From Shewanella sp. CG12_big_fil_rev_8_21_14_0_65_47_15 (lineage in GTDB: Bacteria > Pseudomonadota > Gammaproteobacteria > Enterobacterales > Shewanellaceae): a DNA stretch of 64,000 nt. Below the pieces are notes generated by a model, which saw only the letters and a program-made list of their open reading frames with translations, was not told the origin of the DNA and did no database searches. Shown here piece by piece: positions 61,491 through 64,000 of this stretch. The stretch lies in contig NZ_PFGL01000002.1 of the NCBI RefSeq assembly GCF_002783505.1, positions 37,859 to 101,858 on the forward strand, read 5' to 3'. Within the stretch, counting starts at the first letter, position 1; each line of letters starts with the position of its first letter. A program made the position numbers and the translations under genes.

Positions 61491-61807
61491 TGGGTTCGAC
61501 TTCTATCCTTATTCACTGACCCCTGATTAAACTCGTACCTTAGCTGCGCAAAAATACACTAACCAGTATTTATAGAGGCACTTTTGCTTCGAAGCTATCG
61601 TTTCGAGCTATCGTTTCGAAGCTACCGCGTTTCGAGCTGTCGCAGCGTGCATGAGCATCAGAGGCAGTTTAACACTCAAGGGCTTAGCTGACTAATGTGA
61701 AAGGATCATCGAATAGACAAGAGCCTGCTGTCAATAGTTGAAGCTTTACAGGCTCTTGTACCTAATCTTTTATTCGGGCTAGCTAACTCTTGGTGAGTGA
61801 ATTGCGG
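61491..61807. other. ydbH-tyrP intergenic region
   Basis: This 317-bp gap has no gene. It holds four degenerate copies of a TTCGAAGCTATCGT-like unit (about 61588-61642) and an 11-bp perfect inverted repeat, ACAAGAGCCTG at 61717-61727 with CAGGCTCTTGT at 61749-61759. The latter lacks a T-tract on the minus strand, so it is only a possible end of the tyrP transcript. The ydbH promoter should lie near the left side. Confidence 0.5.
61588..61642. repeat. Degenerate short tandem repeats (TTCGA[A]GCTATCGT)
   Basis: Four consecutive units TTCGAAGCTATCGT, TTCGAGCTATCGT, TTCGAAGCTACCGCGT and TTCGAGCTGTCGC lie upstream of ydbH. They alternate with and without one A, which suggests a doubled 27-bp unit. 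Confidence 0.65.
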
Positions 61808-62995
61808 CTAGCTAAACATCTGCGCGGCGATCACCACGATTCCGCAAAATGTGACGAGCATTAAGGCAAACTTGCCGCCTGCGACCCGATATCCCGTCGG
61901 CAGATGAGCCGCGTCCCGCATCTGGCGTTGTGTCCACACCATGGCCACAGGTAAAAAGATGGCGAGGATCACCAGCGCAATCGCAGCGTAACCTAGGGCT
62001 GTGATAAAACCTTGGGGGTAGAAAAGCGCAAAACCTAAGGGCGGCAAAAAGGTGATGGCAGCGGTCAGACTACGGCCAGAGAAATTATCCTCTCGTCTTA
62101 AGGTCGAGGCCATAAAATCAAACAAGCCTAAACTTACGCCTAGAAAAGAAGTCGCAAGGGCGAGATCGGCAAACAGACTAATCGTGCTGCTTAAGTATTC
62201 GCTGTGCAGTACGCTTGCCAGTTGACTGATAAAGCTCGATAAACTCTGGTTTTCGAGTAATTGGCTTTGGCTCAATACGCCTTGACTGCCCAGTTGCCAC
62301 AAAAGATAAATGACCAGTGGTAAAGCCGAGCCGAGCAGCATGATCCTGCGCAGGGCATTGACCTCAACGCCTAAGTAGCGCACCACTGATGGAATCGAGC
62401 CGTGGAAACCAAAGGAGGTAAAAATCACCGGAATAGCCGTGACAATTAAACCTTGGTTAAGTGGAAGTTCGAGTAAATGGGGGCTTTCTACCTGCGGCAG
62501 TAACAAGGCCAACATAAGCAATAATGCCAATAGCTTAAGGGTAAATAAACCGCGATTGATAAGGTCCACACAGTGGGTTCCCATGCCCACTATCGCCCCA
62601 ATCAGCAGAGTAAACAGGATGGCGCCCGCCTGTGGTGGCAAACTTAACCCTAGCCAAGTGCTCAGCTTTTGGTTCACTTGCTCACCGCCACCGGCAATGT
62701 AGGCGGCGCAAAGGGCGTAAAGTAAAAACATCAAGGCGCTATTGGCAATCAACTGGCCTTTACGGCCCAATAAGCGTTGCGCCAAGTGATTAAGGCTGGC
62801 ATCGCTCGGGGCGAATTGGTGGATTTCCACCATTAGCAGCGCCGTGTAGGCCATCAGCGCCCATAGGATCAACATGATGGCGGAGGACGTGCCAAAGCCG
62901 AGTCCCGCCGATGCGATAGGCAAAGCTAGCATACCCGCGCCGATTGTGGTGCCTGCGATAAGCAGCAGACTGCCGAAAATTTTATTCTGTGTCAT
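61808..62995 (-). CDS. tyrP: Aromatic amino acid permease, tyrosine-specific type
   Basis: HAAAP-family proton symporter of 395 residues with about eleven membrane helices. The N-terminal GSLLLIAGTTIGAGMLALP is the family signature, and GFHGSIPSVVRYLG in the middle is typical of TyrP/Mtr/TnaB. TyrP is preferred over Mtr or TnaB on overall pattern, but tryptophan transport cannot be excluded. It is transcribed alone; I did not find TyrR boxes upstream. Confidence 0.85.
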   Translation of the reverse strand: MTQNKIFGSLLLIAGTTIGAGMLALPIASAGLGFGTSSAIMLILWALMAYTALLMVEIHQFAPSDASLNHLAQRLLGRKGQLIANSALMFLLYALCAAYIAGGGEQVNQKLSTWLGLSLPPQAGAILFTLLIGAIVGMGTHCVDLINRGLFTLKLLALLLMLALLLPQVESPHLLELPLNQGLIVTAIPVIFTSFGFHGSIPSVVRYLGVEVNALRRIMLLGSALPLVIYLLWQLGSQGVLSQSQLLENQSLSSFISQLASVLHSEYLSSTISLFADLALATSFLGVSLGLFDFMASTLRREDNFSGRSLTAAITFLPPLGFALFYPQGFITALGYAAIALVILAIFLPVAMVWTQRQMRDAAHLPTGYRVAGGKFALMLVTFCGIVVIAAQMFS

Positions 62996-63185
62996 AACAT
63001 GATCTCAAATACGTGTCGCAAGAAAATGAGCTAAAGATTTGATCCAAAAGCAACTGTCTTAAAAGATGTTGATGCGATTCAATATGAAACGATTCAAGCA
63101 CAAAATGATTTAAGCAAATGAGACAGTGGCGCTCAGCGGAGCAGGATGGATATGGCCACAATGGAAGGTCAGGCGAGGTGCCTAT

Positions 63186-63241
63186 TATACCCAAACAATC
63201 TGAAGATGCTGAAACTCGTCTCTTCAGGTAGCTTGGGTATA
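63186..63241. repeat. Intergenic palindromic repeat (TATACCCAA...TTGGGTATA)
   Basis: TATACCCAA (63186-63194) pairs with TTGGGTATA (63233-63241), and inside CTGAAGA (63200-63206) pairs with TCTTCAG (63221-63227). This form resembles the dispersed intergenic repeats of Vibrio and Shewanella genomes. Other copies are not present in this window. Confidence 0.7.
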
Positions 63242-63521
63242 TCCATTGCGGCTACAGATAGGAATAATAAAAGGGTGTGAAACACATAAAACTTGCCTTA
63301 GCGTGTGTTGAGTAAAAACGGATAAGTGTTTTCATGCCTTGCCTTCATAACCTAACGGCAACGGAGGCTACCATAGGGAGTTGAGGTGTACTTGTCAACC
63401 ATTACAACCGTATTTTGTTTGTTTTTTGTCATGTGACTAAGCTGCAAGATATGTCTAACTCACACTGAGTTTATGGTCAACGAGGGGAAGGAAAGAGGAG
63501 TTAGCTACATTTAACGCGCGA

Positions 63522-63560
63522 TAAAAAATGCCGCAGACTTGGCTTAAGTGTGCGGCATTT
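63522..63560 (-). terminator. Terminator of hisIE
   Basis: AATGCCGCAGACTT and AAGTGTGCGGCATT form a 14-bp stem with one mismatch. On the minus strand it is followed by TTTTTTAT, about 45 bp after the hisIE stop. Confidence 0.85.
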
Positions 63561-63603
63561 CTAGATGTAAGCGACCAGCGTGATATCAAAGCCAGTGAGC
63601 CGT

Positions 63604-64000
63604 TTATGCTTTGCTCTGCAGTGCCTTTTCATGTCTTGCCAGCAAGTTTGCTGTGATGTCACTAAGGCTTAAGTTTTGATCTTCAAGCAATACCAGCAAG
63701 TGATAGATAAGATCAGAGGCTTCGTTAACCAGCTCTTCCTTATCGTGGGTCGCAGCGGCAAGGGCGGTTTCGAGACCTTCTTCCCCGACCTTTTGGGCGA
63801 TACGTTTAGTGCCACGCGCAAACAAAGACGCCGTGTAACTTGTATCGGCACTTTGCCCTTTACGCGAGGTGATTAAGCTGGCGAGGTTGTTCAAAAAAGG
63901 GTGTGCATTATCATCTAACCAGCAACTTTCGGTGCCTTTGTGGCAGGTTGGGCCATTGGGGATCACTTGCACTAACAGGCTGTCGTTATCGCAGTCCTTA
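63604..64000 (-). CDS. hisI: Bifunctional phosphoribosyl-AMP cyclohydrolase / phosphoribosyl-ATP pyrophosphatase, 3' part
   Basis: Histidine biosynthesis steps 2 and 3 on one polypeptide. The visible 131 codons run off the right edge, so the N-terminal half of the cyclohydrolase is missing. The fragment opens in the metal-binding region of HisI ([12 protein letters not shown] and [12 protein letters not shown], with its cysteines) and continues into the complete HisE domain ([43 protein letters not shown]). It is the last gene of a his operon whose rest lies outside the window. Confidence 0.95.
   Translation of the reverse strand, partial: KDCDNDSLLVQVIPNGPTCHKGTESCWLDDNAHPFLNNLASLITSRKGQSADTSYTASLFARGTKRIAQKVGEEGLETALAAATHDKEELVNEASDLIYHLLVLLEDQNLSLSDITANLLARHEKALQSKA

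Larger units (their letters stand above)
62996..63603. other. tyrP-hisIE intergenic region
   Basis: About 600 bp without a gene. It contains a palindromic repeat at 63186-63241 and the hisIE terminator at 63522-63560. The tyrP promoter must be here; no convincing -35/-10 pair or TyrR box (TGTAAA-N6-TTTACA) was seen. Confidence 0.5.

Noticed and set aside
62996..63600. TyrR boxes upstream of tyrP
   Set aside because: No TGTAAA-N6-TTTACA or close variant was found by eye.

Overview
The window reads as one chromosomal segment of a gammaproteobacterium, most likely a Shewanella species. The evidence is the gene order and protein types: a 741-residue monomeric NADP isocitrate dehydrogenase beside rluE-nudJ-mnmA-hflD-purB, divergent cspD / clpS-clpA, aat-ate-infA with a Bpt-type transferase, pabC-mltG-tmk-holB-pilZ-tatD, a 1614-residue NAD-glutamate dehydrogenase before pyrD and zapC, and several families common in that genus (DUF4826, DUF2835, DUF1302/DUF1329). 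No rRNA, tRNA, CRISPR array, prophage or complete insertion sequence was seen. The genus call is inference from recognised proteins; no search was run.

Layout. 1-9.2 kb: DUF4826 gene, the ribosomal oxygenase roxA, and a minus-strand tRNA/rRNA modification and purine block (purB, hflD, mnmA, nudJ, rluE) divergent from icd. 9.2-14.1 kb: a protein quality-control neighbourhood with cspD, clpS-clpA, infA and the two N-degron aminoacyl-transferases ate and aat, so adaptor, unfoldase and both N-end-rule tagging enzymes lie within 5 kb. 14.1-18.6 kb: a glycine-zipper envelope protein, a NIF3 protein, an AEC permease and metG. 18.7-25.8 kb: a plus-strand run mrp, udk, dcd, pabC, mltG, tmk, holB, pilZ, tatD, with several short overlaps in the second half. 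26.0-33.0 kb: rsmF, an SpmA-SpmB fusion, and the LetAB-type lipid transport locus with LetA split into two genes. 33.1-39.8 kb: SOS-regulated yebG, msrC, proQ, prc, pepN and DUF2835.

40.1-47.0 kb holds the most interesting uncharacterised unit: four exported or membrane proteins in one operon (DUF1302 predicted outer-membrane protein, DUF1329 periplasmic protein, YCF48-like propeller, MMPL/RND exporter), which looks like a dedicated envelope transport machine. 47.2-53.9 kb carries gdhB (possible CRP site upstream), pyrD and zapC. The pyrD-zapC gap contains nine GATC sites in 97 bp around a 14-bp perfect hairpin.

53.9-57.5 kb is an accessory island: a 275-bp array of hairpins, a bidirectional terminator, a PadR-HAAS-phosphoesterase operon with a perfect 26-bp operator palindrome, a truncated REP-associated (RAYT) transposase, and a long imperfect inverted repeat. 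57.5-64 kb returns to core genes: ydbL-ynbE-ydbH (AsmA-like inter-membrane lipid transport), tyrP and the 3' part of hisIE, which runs off the right edge. Three inter-membrane lipid or hydrophobe systems (LetAB, the DUF1302 operon by inference, YdbH-YnbE) thus fall within about 32 kb.
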